A DNA stretch of 53,353 nt from Folioceros fuciformis. Taxonomy: Eukaryota; Anthocerotophyta; Anthocerotopsida; Anthocerotales. Numbering within the stretch: the first letter of the stretch is position 1; the number at the start of each line of letters is the position of its first letter. The position numbers and the translations under genes were made by a program. The notes under the pieces are model-generated. The model was not told the DNA's origin, did not search any database, and worked only from the letters and a program-made list of their open reading frames with translations. Positions 33,289 to 43,954 of the stretch are shown here, in pieces. The stretch is taken from positions 1-53,353 of the forward strand of contig JBNGIO010006169.1 of the NCBI GenBank assembly GCA_049999805.1. The letters are read 5' to 3'.

Positions 33289-34932
33289 ATGTCGAGCTAC
33301 AGCGCAGCGGAAGAGGTTGGCGTGTCTCATAGCCACGATTTCTTCCTTGAGCTTGCGTTGCTGTGTTCGAGATTCTTTGCGGAGGCGGTTCCGCTCGGCT
33401 GGTGCCTGGCGGCCGTGGCGGGGGCTGCGGCGCTGCCCCTTCTCTACGTGTGGTGGCGGGATCACCCTGCATACGGCCGCAATGTCGGGCCTAAGGTGTT
33501 CCCGCTCCTCGGCTCCCTCCCGGCCATTCTCAAGAACAAGCACCGGATACTGGAGTGGACGACGGAGGAGATGAGCAGAGCTCCGTTCCACACCATCCGC
33601 AACGTCATTCCCCCGGGGCTGGCCTTCATCGACACGGCGCACCCGGCCGTCGTGGAGCACTTCGTGAAGCAGAAATTCGACGTGTACCAGAAAGGCCCTG
33701 CTTGCCACGACGTGTTCGCAGATTTGCTTGGAAACGGAATCTTCAATGTGGACGGGGAGGAGTGGAGGCAGCAGCGGAAGGTTGTGGCGCACGAGTTCTC
33801 CACCAGCTCGCTGCGGGAGCTGCTCATGGAGCGGGTAGAGACGGAGCTCCGAGAGCGCCTGCTTCCCATCCTAAACCAAGCTCGTCGGGAGTCATCTTCG
33901 GTGGACCTCCAGGACCTCTTCATCCGCTTCAGCTTCGACAACATCTGCAACCTCGCCTTCGGCATGGATCCCGCGTCCCTGGATCCGTCTCTCCCGACGA
34001 TTCCATTCGAGCAGGCGTTCAACAACGCGGCCCTCATCTGCTTCTCGCGCTTCTTCACTCCGCCTCTGGTTTGGAAGTTCAAGCGTGCCTTCAACATCGG
34101 CTCGGAGCGGCGGCTGCGAGAAAACCTCAAGATCATCGACGACCAGGCCATCGCCGTCATCCGAGCCCGCCGCGAGGAGCTGGAGAAGCAGCAGCAGGAG
34201 TTCATGCCCGATCCTCCCCGGGACCTGCTGTCGCGCTACATCGCGGGATCGGACTGTTCCGACGCCTTCCTCAGGGACGTAGTGGTGAGCTTCATGATAG
34301 CTGGGAAGGATTCCACTCCCTCGGTGCTGGCGTGGTTCTTCTGGCTCTTGTCGCGGCACCCGGAGGTGGAGGCGGAGTGCTACAAGGAAGTGGCTGGCGT
34401 GGTTGGAGATCATTCCCGTCTCACCGGGGACGCATGCTTCAACTTCTCACACGAGCAGCTGCGCCAAATGCACTTCCTCCACGCGGCCCTGAGTGAGACG
34501 CTAAGGCTCTACCCTTCTGCCCCCGCGGGAGTGAGATGCGCCATGCGCGACGACGTGCTACCCGACGGCACGCTCGTCCCCAAGGGCTCCAGCATGGGAT
34601 TCAACTCATACGCCATGGGCCGCATGAGGAGCGTGTGGGGAGAAGACTGCCTGGAGTTCCGCCCCACCCGCTGGCTGGGCTCCAACGGGGAATTCCGGCC
34701 CGAGAGCCCTTACAAGTTTGCGGCCTTCCATGCCGGGCCTAGGATGTGTCCCGGCCGCGAAGTCGCCTTCATCCAGATGAAGTTCATCGCGGCCTCCCTC
34801 ATCCCCCGATTCAGCTTTGTGGTGCAGGCGGGGTATGAGCCGGAGGAGCAGATATCGCTGGTCATGCGCCTTAAGGGCGGCCTGCCAGTCAGTGTTCGCG
34901 TTAGGGATCACTCCATCATGCCTCGTGCTTGA
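33289..34932 (+). CDS. Cytochrome P450, CYP86 clan (CYP86/94/96/704-like)
   Basis: Heme-thiolate monooxygenase of the ER membrane. CYP86-clan enzymes are mostly fatty-acid omega or in-chain hydroxylases serving cutin, suberin and sporopollenin, so that is the likely role; the substrate is inferred only. One uninterrupted exon encodes 547 residues. An N-terminal membrane helix (LGWCLAAVAGAAALPLLYVWW) is followed by the WxxxR C-helix (EEWRQQRK). Further motifs are FSFDNICNLAFGMDP, ExxR (SETLRLYP), a PERF-like FRPTRW and the heme loop FHAGPRMCPG with the Cys ligand. Odd: the oxygen-activation motif in the I-helix reads AGKDSTPS where the clan has AGRDTTS. The ATG chosen is the first in frame after non-ATG codons from 33241. 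Confidence 0.93.
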   Translation: MSSYSAAEEVGVSHSHDFFLELALLCSRFFAEAVPLGWCLAAVAGAAALPLLYVWWRDHPAYGRNVGPKVFPLLGSLPAILKNKHRILEWTTEEMSRAPFHTIRNVIPPGLAFIDTAHPAVVEHFVKQKFDVYQKGPACHDVFADLLGNGIFNVDGEEWRQQRKVVAHEFSTSSLRELLMERVETELRERLLPILNQARRESSSVDLQDLFIRFSFDNICNLAFGMDPASLDPSLPTIPFEQAFNNAALICFSRFFTPPLVWKFKRAFNIGSERRLRENLKIIDDQAIAVIRARREELEKQQQEFMPDPPRDLLSRYIAGSDCSDAFLRDVVVSFMIAGKDSTPSVLAWFFWLLSRHPEVEAECYKEVAGVVGDHSRLTGDACFNFSHEQLRQMHFLHAALSETLRLYPSAPAGVRCAMRDDVLPDGTLVPKGSSMGFNSYAMGRMRSVWGEDCLEFRPTRWLGSNGEFRPESPYKFAAFHAGPRMCPGREVAFIQMKFIAASLIPRFSFVVQAGYEPEEQISLVMRLKGGLPVSVRVRDHSIMPRA

Positions 34933-36640
34933 ACTCCAGTGGGAGAGCAGCAGATGCAGAGCACAATTTTCATTTTCCTCTCCCGCAATCGTCATCACTT
35001 CCAAGCTGGCCATTCGTTTGATTCCGTTTATGTATGTATGTATGTATGTACCTACTCAGGAAGCGCTGTAGCTGGCTTGTATGTGCCTGCTGCTGCCTTG
35101 CAGTAAGGAATCTTATCTCGGCGAAGAAACTGTTTTTCCCACCGGTAAAAGGGCCCCCATCTGTGTTTGCTGTTTCCAGTTGAATGCATACTCGTCCATG
35201 ACAGATTACGATCAAGAACTGAAGACAACAAGTGTGACATGTTGTTCGTGTCCCTTGCCAGTTGCTTCACCTTTCTGGTCCTTATCCTCGGGTGGCAGAG
35301 GCAGAAACCCAGGCCCAGGCCCAGTCCCAGGTCCGTCCTGTTTCTAAGAGCTTTTCGGCATTTTCTGCGTGTGTAACAGGTCGGTGTAAAGAGCATATTG
35401 GGCTACATCCTGCTTCTGAGCGTACAGTAAGCGTGAGCATGTGACGACAACCTGAACACTAGATGCAGAACATCTGTGACGACGGACACCGTCTTCCTAG
35501 GCCCACATCCTTGGACAAACAAGGCAGCAGTATCCTGTCCAAAGTCTGCATCTCTGACAAGAACGATCTGCCTGCTTGCGCTCCAACTCCTGAGTCTCAC
35601 TTACAAAATGTTCGTCATGTGTTCAGTTCCTCCGCATCTTCCAGGACGTTTCAAAGCTTTCTATCTCCTGGACGAGGCACGCCATCAACTCTGCACCAAG
35701 GTTCGAGCTGCCCCTTCCCGGGCATTCCCTTTGGGTTCTCAGAACTGCCTCGTTTTAACGGGCATCTGAAATTAATGTACAGGGAACATCGGAGCCAGAC
35801 CCGGGCTGCCGCTCACTTACCATTTTCTAGACGACTGTACTGCAAGCATGTCGAAGCCAATTCTTTATTCTTTGCTGGCCTAGCCACCGTGCAGCAATAA
35901 CAATTCGGACCACATTGGAGTCCGGCTATGCAGATTGGACAACTTTCCATCGTACAAGCTTATGTCACTAATGGACCCCAGGGTGGGAAGAGGGGCTTGA
36001 GGATCCCGTCACAAAAGCCTGAAGATCCCGTTATTCTGTCAACAGCGGGCCTCCAATTGACTTTATTATTATTTGATTCCCAAAGAATCAAGCCAAGGGG
36101 ACTTGCACCTTCGACGCCCACATTTTCTATTCCAAATGGGTTTGCCCAAGATCTGCCTTGGAGTATGCGTTCTTTCCCACAGCGACCATTTGGCCCAGAT
36201 TTCGCACATCGCTCTGTGTGGCTTTTTCTTTTTCAACTTTTTCTCTCCCAAAGCAGTATCTAGCCGGAGCACACAGGACACCCTTCGTTGTGACTTCATC
36301 AAGGCCAGATAGCCAGGATAATAAAATTTTAACCCCCTAAAGGACAAACTTACTCAAAAAATTCAGTGACTTGTAGTTGTGAGACATTTTTGGCCCGATT
36401 GTTCATGGAACTCCATCAAAGCTCATGACTTTATGTTTTCTTCGTTGTAAGAGAGTCACTTAGCTAACATGTTTGCATATTAATGTATTTGAAAGCTAAT
36501 AAAGACCTTAAAATCTACCCAAAATGACACCACGCCATTCCCCAAGGCATCCTTCTCTAGGACGGTCCGGGATGTGATGTGAAAGGGTAGCGTTACCGCT
36601 ATGCACAAGCTGGGTAAGCTTTCATGAAATTGAAAAGCTT
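34933..36640. other. Spacer between the P450 and the helicase gene
   Basis: The two genes converge here, so both 3' UTRs lie inside. A GTAT microsatellite is at about 35031-35050 and a short CCCAGG run at about 35310-35335. Nothing coding is recognised. Confidence 0.5.
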
Positions 36641-39600
36641 TCAAAATTGGGACAAGGACTTGAAATAACCACGGGCCTTGGCATCGTGGAGAAGACATCG
36701 CCAGAGCGAATGTCTTTCCAGAGTTCGAGCATGGCCCACGATGATCAGAGCATGTTTAGCTCTGGTGAGGGCCACACACAATCGGCGAGGATCTGTCAAA
36801 AACCCCATGCCACCTCCAGCTCCAACTCCAGCTCGAACACAAGACAAGATGATGACATCCTTCTCCCGACCTTGGAATCCATCCACTGTATCCACCTCAC
36901 ATGTCATCCTGTCCTTCAGTCGAATTTTAGCTAGTTCTTCGGTGATGGTTCTCTTCTGTGCAGCATACGGTGTGATGACTCCCAAACTGGCCTTCACACC
37001 GTGCGTCAACCCATTCATGACACCTCCAGCAATGCCTGCCACTACAGAGGCTTCTTCCCTGTTGAGCAAAGAGGCGCTGCCGCAATCTTTCTGCTGGGTT
37101 CCCCAGTTCACGTCCAGAAAGCAAAGTCGACCCAACTCGAAGTTATAACCACATGAAGACATCCGTTGGTGCCTTGTTTCCCATCTGAAAATGCTTTTCA
37201 TCCTATGCACTTCCTCTGCATTCTCCAGCAAGTTGTCGTAAAACTGGCTGGAAGGAAACTGAGAGATATCAGGATGCATCCTGTACTGCATTCTCAACAA
37301 CTGGACAGGAACCCCTGCATCTTGCATTCTCTCGAAGAGGCTCCTTGAAAAGGGAAAGGCTGCGTGCACCCATGGGGCTTTGGTAAGAAGCAACCTTGAG
37401 CAGTAGTGAAAGCCGATCACAGTGCATAAGGACCCTTACCAGGCTGCTGCATGACCGTGGCAGGCAGTTGCCGTGGATCACCGACAAGGATGCAACGACC
37501 TGCAACTTTCTTCAAGGCTATGATGACTTCGGGCTCAGCAGCTTGGGCAGCCTCATCTGCCAAGCAAGGCTCACCTGTTAGCATGGCCACAAATATGCTA
37601 CGAGCAACATCGGATCCTGTATGCGTGACATAAAGACAGGTTGATCCACCCACCAATAATGGCCAAGTTGAACTTGTGTTTCAGTTCATCAAGTTGTGCG
37701 TGCCCACTCCCGCTCAGCGTTGAGCAAACCACAGATGCATTCTTCAAGGTACACTCAATAGCAAGAGCTCTAGAACGAGCATCTTTCTGAAGAAGCAGAA
37801 CATGGTCCAAGTACACATCTAAGCAGTCCTTCCGCACTTTAGCCTTCGGGCCAACACGCACAACAACTCCTGGCGCTGGTGACTGCAGCTTGCCAGATCG
37901 GTCCACCATTTCATGCATAAGTCGTGAAACTACTTCATCCAGAGCTTGATTTGAGCTCGCACAGATCAATATTCTAGCGCTGCAACAGTCACCAAGTATG
38001 AGAGGGAGTGTTGCCCATCGCTTGAGAGCAGAACACAATCAACAAAACTTCTTACCCTGGTTCTTTGATTAGGAAAGCTGAAACCATTCCTGTTAACAAG
38101 ACAATAACCCCACACGACCATTTAGAGAGAATTCACAAAAAGGCATCATGAAGAAAAATACTGACAGATGCGCTTGAAAAGTTACATACCGACTATGGTT
38201 GTTGTCTGCACAATGCAAACACATTACCAAAAGTTCAGACAAATCTCGTTAAGCTGTGATATACTAATGTGAATACAATTGTACCGAGTTGATGTTTGAA
38301 CAAACCTTCCCAGTTCCAGGTGGACCTGTAGAGAGCAAATTGGCGAGTGAGTACTGCATTCATCCAAGATAGTTTATTAAGACAAAGAGAAATGTCACAG
38401 AATCAAACCTTGAACAAGAAAGAAGCCCTCCTGCAAATTCAACGCAGTTGTGATAGCTGACAGCTGGAATTCGTTGAAGATTCCTCTGTCCTCCCAGTCT
38501 TTTAGGAAAGAGACAGGAGAAGATACGATGTTGAAATAACGGGGACATAAAATTTGATTATATAGCGATCGATGTAATACTGGCAGAGATGAAACAGCCA
38601 CAAACATCCGCTTCATGGTGACCATATTGTTAACCTTCAAGACCAGACACTGCGCAGCAATGAGTTCAGTTAGTGTTGCCTCCAATAAACAGGTCAATGG
38701 CCGACAAGAAAAATAACATCCAACCTGTGGAGGACAATTTGCCCATGGTTCTCTTGTCCGTATCAATGGATTTTTGTCAAATAAGCTCTGCACAATGGCC
38801 ACTCCCTTAATCTCCAGCGTCTGCTGACTTGCCAGGAGCACTATCTCACAAGTCTCAGGAGGCGGGCTCGAGCAAATGTGCCCCTGGATAGTGCAGAAAG
38901 GGCCTTCTTCGTATGGCACGTGTTCAAGGGTCCATGAACTTGAACAGCTCTTCGCCCTCCTAAGAGCTGGAAGAAACTCAACCGTTCAAATAAAATACAT
39001 CAGAAACAATTCACAATGAAGAGTCAAGAAATAGACTGATATATACGAGGGTATACTCACAAGGTAGACGATACGAGGAAGACTGATTCAAATCCAACTC
39101 TTTCCTCAATTTCTCCCAATCATTCCCAAATATACCAGCGCACTCTTCCAGAACCAAGGGTTGGAAAGCAGCCCCATAATGAGAGCCATTGTGAAAAGTG
39201 AGAGGCAACGATGTTGACCCAGAATTATGCTGCTTCACAAATCTGTTGGGCCAGAGTAGCGAACTGAAGATACCGAGCACCAACCAATCGAAACGATCCT
39301 CCAAACTGGCATCAGGTGGTAGAGTCGGAGCTGCCTTCCGAACTGGCCGTCTCTGATTGACTAGTCTTTTCGGCAAACGATCTTCTTGCTTCTTTTGTAC
39401 TTCATTTTCCTCCTCTCCCTACATGAAGTCCACATACCAGTCCTCACGACAGCAGACAACTAAGGACAGCAGACAACCCTAAAGGACACAACCTTAAGGA
39501 CTCAGCACATATCTTTACCTCGTTGCCACTGACAGCACCAGATGTAGACTCTCCAGAGCTAGAACTACTGGAACAAGAAGGTCTAGCCTTCGGACGCCAT

Positions 39601-41175
39601 GTCACAACAGGTTCTTCACAAACGTTAGAATTCAAAACACAGCTAATACTCGAAACATCCCCTCCTTCTCGATCTGTCAAAGCTCCCCCTCGAGTAGTTG
39701 GCTGCTCAAACTCCTGTGCAGGCGTAGGAACTCCTCTGTGCATCTTTATCTGTGAGGGCAAACCAGGAGTCGGCCTAGAGGTCAAAGGTCTCAAACCATG
39801 GTCTTCTCCATTGTCATCACTAACTTCACAATGCTCCGTTGCATTGCATCCCTGACTGCAAATGATATCTTTCTGACAGGCTATCTGTTTCGACTTCGGC
39901 CGTGCCACCACATCAGCTGTGAGTGAACGAGTTCTGATGTCCTTGAAACGAAGGGAGTCATGACGATCCTTGTGATTCTCGCTTTGCCCTTCCTTCGAAG
40001 TATTGCCAGACCTGTAAAACTCCGAAGGTTCATCCCTCTTAACAGGACATGAAGCGACCCGAGGACTTGTGCCACTGTTCTGATCCACAACCTTCAGTCC
40101 ATTTGATTTTGCTGCTGCATCTTTAGTGTCTGGACGGTGTACACCAGAAGCACCAGGAACTGCACCACAATTCTCAGCAACCTTACCCCCTATCGACATG
40201 GCCATTCCAGACCTAGTAGATTCCAAAACCTTAACCTTCTCAGCAGGGCATGAAGCAACCCGAGGAGGCCTCATGCTACTGTACCGATCCACAACCTTCA
40301 CTTTCTCTGATTCTGCTAAAGAATTGTCAGAGTCTCGAGCGTGTAGACCAGTAGCACCTGGAACAATACCACAATCCTGGACGACGTTCTCCCATTTCGA
40401 TGTAACCATTTTAGACCTGTTAAATCCCAAGACCTCATCCTTCTCAACGGGGGATGAAGCAATCCGAGGCCCCATGCTACTAGACTGATCCACAACCTTC
40501 AGTGTCTCTAAATCTTCCCCAGCACTGCGAGCGTCCATCGGTTGTAGATCAACGGCAGTGGGAACAATATCACAATCCTGAACAACATTCTCCCCTTTCG
40601 ATGTCACCCTCACACATTTGTTGTGTGCAAAATCCTTGTCCTTGAAGAAGGAATCAAGAGTTCTCTGCCTCGGCTGTGGAAAGGGCGTAAACTGTCTTTT
40701 TCCCGCTACAATTGGCTCAAGAGTCTCTTTCTCGGAAGGCGTGACACCTTCATCTACACTGTTCCTAGATCTCTTCTTCCCGATCAAACCAGTAGCCGCT
40801 GCAACAGTAGGCACGAGCTCCCCCACCCGTACATCCGCATACTGAAACTGGACCTGCTCAGCCGAAGAGGACGCTGGAGCTTTCTTCGACGTTTCATCAT
40901 CCAGAGCCGTAGGATCATACCCTGCAAGGACGGAAGACATACTAAGATGATGCCTTCCTCATCTGGCATTCACAATACACATGATCAGGATGGAGGTGCA
41001 AGATACCAGCGGGAAAGGCTGGCACAGAAGAATACGCCTGCATCAGAGTCTGAACATGATCTTCCAATGTTGCAATCGCATGTTCCAAACTCTTCACCTT
41101 CTCTTCCCGGACCCTCACTAACTCCTCCAGCGCTTGCCGAGCCGCACTCCTCATCTCTTCATCATCGGAGCTCAT
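36641..41175 (-). CDS. SF1B helicase of the UPF1/SEN1 group with N-terminal coiled coil, PIP-box and repeats
   Basis: ATP-driven RNA/DNA helicase; SEN1/senataxin relatives (MAA3 in Arabidopsis) remove R-loops and end transcription. Exons, 5' to 3': 41175-41007, 40921-39519, 39418-39061, 38966-38725, 38649-38409, 38325-38306, 38205-38190, 38089-38056, 37979-37654, 37556-37440, 37359-36641; phases agree, 1214 residues. Residues 1-55 form a charged heptad-like helix. Residues 57-524 are low-complexity with a PCNA-binding-like motif QRTLDSFF (142-149) and three 67-68-residue repeats (162-363). Helicase motifs: Walker A GPPGTGKTT (about 805), ICASSNQALDEV (Ia), DEAAQ (II, about 937), GDPRQLPAT (III), QYRMHP (IV, about 1000), VDGFQGREKDV (V) and VALTRAK (VI). 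Exons of 20, 16 and 34 bases cut through the P-loop. The junction before the last exon could alternatively lie 18 bases upstream, in frame. Confidence 0.93.
40002..40607 (-). repeat. Three tandem 67-68-residue repeats inside the helicase N-terminal region
   Basis: Units cover residues 162-228, 229-296 and 297-363. Shared landmarks in order are VTSK.ENVVQDC, IVPGA, a variable acidic part, KVVD, the motif PRVASCP and a final RSGM. Identity is moderate, so the duplication is not recent. The start of a fourth unit (TSKEGQ) follows. Confidence 0.85.
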
Positions 41176-42250
41176 CTTCCAAGAAAATCCAGGACCCCTA
41201 AACCTGCCACAAAATCACTCCAACTCCAGCTGAACCCACGGCCAAGCCATGTCCAGTACTCTGACCTGCCATCCTCTCAGCCTGCAATGCAGCACATTCA
41301 GTAAACAGAGACACCACTCACCACGACAACTCAACAGAGCTCCACTACGCTGCACGCCATCATGCAAAAGGGTGGGAATGAATTGTCCCCATCCAGGTCC
41401 ACCAACAGAGGAAATAATTTCTTCCAGATCCACAGCTCCAGGCTCTCTACTTCAGGTTTCCTTCTTCCATTCCGAATCCCATGTCACTCTCAACCTGCAC
41501 CAGTCCCACAGTTCAGTGATCCGACCGAAGTCCTCACCGCCACCAGCCTGAAGCTTTCACAAGCAGCAGCCAGGCACGAAAATCCACCACCTGCTCCAAG
41601 ATTCCTGCAATCTTCCTAACCACAAGAACAAAGTCCAGGAGAAAACACCCCTTCCATGCAAACAGCATTGCAGTTCAGCACATCCAGACAGCACAAAGAT
41701 CGCGCACCGATGCAGCTCACCAGAGCAGCTCTCCGCCGCTGCAACATGTGAAGGCAGAGAAATGGCCGACAGCGCAACGGAGTACACCTCGTTCCAGACG
41801 CGAGATCCAGAGCCAGAGATGTTGCACCGTTTTCCGCCTCATTCAGACGTTCGCGATCCAGACTCATCCCAGCAAAAGGGCGGGAACCCATATGGAAGGA
41901 AACGCCCAAGTGCCAGGTGGGGCCTGCTCCACCTTAAACCTGGTGACCACTAACCGTTGACGGTTAATTGTAACCACAGTTAGCGCTCGGGCTGACGCAA
42001 AAGCCAGGCAGGCAGGCGTGAGATCAGGAAGCGACGCGCAACCAGGGCAGGCGGTCGCTTGCTGGCGGCCACTGCCCTGTTGCTGCCCTTTGTTGTCGAG
42101 TTTGTGATAAAACACAAAAACTCGCAGGAAGGAAACTCATACACTGAAACTGTCACACATTGCAAGGCTGCAGGTTCGATCCATCACGATCCTTGAGCAA
42201 ACTAGCTTCGAATTCTTCTTCTCCAACTTCTTCCTCTTCAACTCTTGTTT
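41176..42250. promoter_or_regulatory. Divergent intergenic region between helicase and HMG-box gene
   Basis: Both genes are transcribed away from this region, so it holds two promoters and 5' UTRs. A 63-codon ATG frame at 41762-41953 (plus) is open but has no recognisable homology. Confidence 0.5.
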
Positions 42251-42297
42251 GTAAGCAATGTTTGGTACTAGAACATGCAAACTTGGTTCTTGCAGAG

Positions 42298-42973
42298 ATG
42301 GTGAAAGCAAGGTCTTCCAGGAGCAGGTCTACAAGTAGGGGAAGGTCCAAGGGCAAGAGCAAGGCCTTGGGTGTGAGAAGGATAGGAGGAGCCCCTAAAG
42401 CCCGCACCAGGCAAACAAAGGGGGCTACTCGAGGCAAACCTAAAAGGCCAATGGGCCCTTACATGTTCTTTGTGAAAGAGAATAGGGCAGATCTGAAAAG
42501 GCGTCATCCCAATGTTTCCTTTGGGCAACTGGGTCGCATGCTAGGGCATCAATGGAGTAGATTGACGGACAAGGAAAAGAAGGTGCTGCATTTGACCTTT
42601 ATATTTCTAGTGCCTACATTCTTGTCTCTTCTTCCATCTATTGTCATGTCCTATCTTATCCACCTATTCTTCCATAAGAGATACTCCAACTAAGACCTTA
42701 TTGATGTGTATATGCAGCCCTACGTTGCTGCAGCAGAGAGAGACCGCAAAAAGTAAGATTTCAAGCCTTGTGTTACTTAATAGGGTTTGATCAAGGGATT
42801 GAAAAACTGACATGTCTTTCACAAATTTTCATAGAGGAAAGACTGGAGGACGATCTAGAACCACTACAGCTGCTCCAGCATCTTCAAGCGATGAGTCCTT
42901 GTCTATATCAGGTTCTCCTTCAGGATCAAGAGGATCCGCTTCTGGATCTGCATCGGGATCAGCTTCTGAATAA
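42298..42973 (+). CDS. Small HMG-box DNA-binding protein
   Basis: Chromatin protein that bends DNA without strong sequence preference (HMGB or NHP6-like); nuclear. Exons 42298-42582, 42718-42752 and 42835-42973 give 152 residues. The single HMG box begins at KPKRPMGPYMFFVKENR (about residue 48) and continues through GQLGRMLGHQWSRLTDKEKK and PYVAAAERDRKK. The N-terminus is very basic with RS and RG pairs (SSRSRSTSRGRSKGKSK). The tail is Ser/Gly-rich with an SGSA-type repeat instead of the acidic tail of most plant HMGBs. The ATG lies 3 bases after a TTCTTGCAG acceptor, so a 45-base 5' UTR intron (42251-42295) is likely. Confidence 0.88.
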
Positions 42974-43954
42974 ACATATCTTCACATGTCAAGTGATTGG
43001 AGCTTAGTTAAGTGTTTAACGTTCACTCAACGTTGGAAGATTGATGAGCACAACTCCTTGATGTCACTAACTATGTATTACTCTTGGCTCTCTAACACCA
43101 AGTAGGGTCAAAGGCTTAAAGTATAGTAGTTTGTTTGTCATCTAGATCAATTTTAGAATTCTTGTAGCAACAATTATTATTTTGTCACATGCACATTCAT
43201 TACATATAGGAAGTGCCTATTTTTTTCATTGAAAGAATAAGTAAGATTCTACTACATTCAAAAAGTAGACATGCAATCTTTTATTGTCAAATTTGAAGCA
43301 TTCTATCACATGCATAATGTGTTTTAATTTTTTTTACTTAAAAAAAAATTCTAAAGACTATATCATATAAAGATGCTTTGTATATTAATATCATACAGTA
43401 GTTTTTATATAATATAAAATAATAACATATTTAATATGATTTATTATTAGAGATATTTTATATAATTATATAACATATTTAACACACTTGTAAATATAAA
43501 AGAAATAAATACTCACAAAGGTCTGAAATTAGCTGTTCCAATGACATTTAAAAGTCCTTGGATTTTGTTTTGTGATTAACATATTAAACTAATATCAATA
43601 AAAATTAATATTTATAAATGATATCTATGAAGAATAACTTATAATTGAAATCCGACAAATATGGGCTATTAATCTCTCTCCCCCCATCCATGACGTCTCC
43701 GTTCGATTTGCAGGAAGAAAGAGGAAAATAATTTGCAAATACAGATGGTAATAATCTGGGAACTGGAAGCCAGTGTGAGGTAAGGATTTCTGAATCGCTC
43801 GAGGTGGTGAGACGAGCATTCATGATCCACTGGGCTAATGGCAGGGCATCCGAGGCCACACTCCCAAGAACTGGGTGCAAACGACAGGACAAACAAAATT
43901 GTGGATAGCATGTTATGTAACAAGAATGCCGGAAGACCTCAAGTGAGGTTGCCT
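42974..43954. other. AT-rich spacer between convergent HMG-box and IMPDH genes
   Basis: The part 43290-43640 is strongly AT-rich with long A/T runs, quite unlike the GC-balanced surroundings. It could be a matrix-attachment-like or old insertion sequence. No gene is seen. Confidence 0.55.

Noticed and set aside
33462-34205. Long Ser/Arg-rich minus-strand frame opposite the P450
   Set aside because: Antisense shadow of the P450 exon; no domain and no splice context.
33555-34496. Long plus-strand frame (about 310 codons) overlapping the P450
   Set aside because: It lies in another frame of the GC-rich P450 coding exon, which has full family motifs. It is a composition artefact.
36069-36347. 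Minus-strand frame of 92 codons, considered as an organelle-derived insertion
   Set aside because: No clear match to an organelle gene could be recognised; left as unannotated spacer.
42165-42195. tRNA-like T-loop (GGTTCGATCC)
   Set aside because: The flanking bases do not form a T-arm, and no matching acceptor, D or anticodon arms lie upstream.
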